This document shows positions 46,423 through 47,093 of a DNA stretch of 47,093 nucleotides, in pieces. Source of the stretch: an uncultured Candidatus Pelagibacter sp. (GTDB lineage Bacteria; Pseudomonadota; Alphaproteobacteria; Pelagibacterales; Pelagibacteraceae); NCBI GenBank assembly GCA_905612385.1, contig CAJQRR010000018.1:1-47093 (forward strand), written 5' to 3'. A program made the position numbers and the translations under genes. The notes beneath the pieces are model-generated. The model was not told the origin of the DNA. It saw nothing but the letters and a program-made list of their open reading frames with translations, and did no database searches. Within the stretch, counting starts at the first letter, position 1, and the number at the start of each line of letters is the position of its first letter.

Positions 46423-46880
46423 TGATTTGTTCGATTTGTAAAAAAGGTGAAACATCAGTTGTAGACTCTAGACCGACAGAAGATGGAACTGCAATAAGAA
46501 GAAGAAGGTTGTGTGTATGTGGTGCAAGATTTACTACTTTTGAAAGAGTTCAATTTAGAGAAATAATGGTTATCAAAAAGAATGGAAGAAAATCATCATT
46601 TGATAGAGATAAACTTTCAAAATCAATCTACATAGCACTAAAGAAAAGACCTATCGATACCGAAACAGCAGAAAAGTTTATTAGTCGAACTTCAAGAGCA
46701 TTAGAAGAGCTTGGTCAAAGTGAAATTTCATCAAATACAATTGGCACATTGGTTATGGAAGGTCTGAAAGATCTTGATCCAGTTGCATATGTTAGATTTG
46801 CCTCTGTTTATAGAAACTTTAGAGAAGAAAAAGACTTTGTGCAATTCGTGGACAAATTAGATGTCTACAAGAAAAGATAA
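46422..46880 (+). CDS. nrdR: Transcriptional repressor NrdR with shortened zinc knuckle
   Basis: NrdR represses ribonucleotide reductase genes, sensing ATP and dATP through an ATP-cone (about 49-139; [35 protein letters not shown]). The N-terminal zinc ribbon has Cys3-x2-Cys6, but the second pair is Cys31-x-Cys33 ([10 protein letters not shown]) where the family has Cys-x2-Cys. One residue is missing from the knuckle, which may affect zinc binding or DNA binding. The 152-residue length and glyA-nrdR-ribD order are typical. Confidence 0.96.
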   Translation: MICSICKKGETSVVDSRPTEDGTAIRRRRLCVCGARFTTFERVQFREIMVIKKNGRKSSFDRDKLSKSIYIALKKRPIDTETAEKFISRTSRALEELGQSEISSNTIGTLVMEGLKDLDPVAYVRFASVYRNFREEKDFVQFVDKLDVYKKR

Positions 46881-47093
46881 ATTTTCAAAAAAAGATAAAA
46901 AATATATGAGTCTTGCTTTAAGTTTAGCAAGTGCTCGTCATGGTCTTACTGGTGAAAATCCATCAGTAGGTTGTGTAATTGTTAAAAATGATGAAATTAT
47001 TTCTATTGGACAAACAGGTTACAATGGCACACCTCATGCTGAATTTAATGCCATTAAAAATTCAAATGAAAATCTAGAAGGTGCAAAAATGTA
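46861..47093 (+). CDS. ribD: Riboflavin biosynthesis deaminase/reductase RibD, N-terminal part (3' end outside window)
   Basis: The frame from the ATG at 46861 (20 bases inside the nrdR end) runs to the window edge with 77 residues. It shows the deaminase start [29 protein letters not shown] and the zinc-binding PHAEFNAI, as in the cytidine-deaminase-like domain of RibD. RibD acts on the pyrimidine intermediate of riboflavin synthesis. The reductase half lies beyond the window. Confidence 0.9.
   Translation, partial: MSTRKDKFSKKDKKYMSLALSLASARHGLTGENPSVGCVIVKNDEIISIGQTGYNGTPHAEFNAIKNSNENLEGAKM

Noticed and set aside
1..47093. CRISPR arrays, insertion sequences, prophage genes, rRNA
   Set aside because: No regularly spaced repeats, transposase or phage motifs, or rRNA sequence were seen on either strand by eye.

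Overview
The window is a gene-dense, AT-rich stretch of a streamlined bacterial chromosome. No gap between genes exceeds about 150 bases, many genes overlap by 1-45 bases, and no IS element, phage gene or CRISPR array was seen. Gene content and order are alphaproteobacterial: secY-adk-rpsM, relA-pyrE-pdxJ-acpS-lepB-rnc-recO, pyrB-pyrC'-plsY...topA, glyA-nrdR-ribD. The very low GC, extreme compaction and a soxBDAG sarcosine oxidase cluster point to a SAR11/Pelagibacterales-like marine lineage. That placement is inference from gene order and composition, not from a tree.

Layout. (1) 1-6343, +: end of the spc operon and the alpha operon (rpsH end, rplF, rplR, rpsE, rplO, secY, adk; then rpsM, rpsK, rpoA, rplQ behind their own good sigma70-like promoter). 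(2) 6368-10157: rluC against lipB, then mgtE against panC. (3) 10162-12272, +: galU-ugd, making UDP-glucuronate. (4) 12269-18968, -: ruvX, pyrB, a pyrC paralogue lacking the metal HxH, plsY, topA, a small secreted protein, ridA-like. (5) 19020-25628, +: gatC-gatA-gatB, an O-methyltransferase, trhO, a MATE exporter, a membrane-anchored or secreted nuclease; then an isolated secreted protein at 25774. (6) 26269-33223, -: soxB-soxD-soxA-soxG, an amino-acid-type binding protein, an ABC permease with an N-terminal lipobox, and a short GNAT-like protein. (7) 33292-33381: tRNA-Ser(GCU), abutting the stop of a lytic transglycosylase on the other strand. (8) 35637-42977, +: dapA-smpB-folK-relA/spoT-pyrE-pdxJ-acpS-lepB-rnc-recO. 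(9) hemB (-), then 44041-47093, +: an Asp/Asn hydroxylase-like dioxygenase, rpiB, glyA, nrdR and the start of ribD.

How the genes work together. Most of the window is core housekeeping: translation, Sec export, pyrimidine, vitamin (B5, B6, B2, folate), heme and lipoate synthesis. The accessory theme is one-carbon and nitrogen metabolism. SoxBDAG oxidises sarcosine to glycine and passes the methyl group to tetrahydrofolate, GlyA interconverts glycine and serine, and the transporter downstream of sox may import an amino compound. No convincing intrinsic terminator (GC stem plus T-run) was found; several convergent gene pairs share or abut their stop codons.

I found no clearly new multi-gene system. 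The most distinctive points are an NrdR zinc knuckle one residue short, a lipobox on an ABC permease with no adjacent ATPase, a compact RelA/SpoT, -10 boxes that predict leaderless dapA and relA mRNAs, and several usual neighbours missing from otherwise conserved operons (rpmD, dprA, rpoZ, era).
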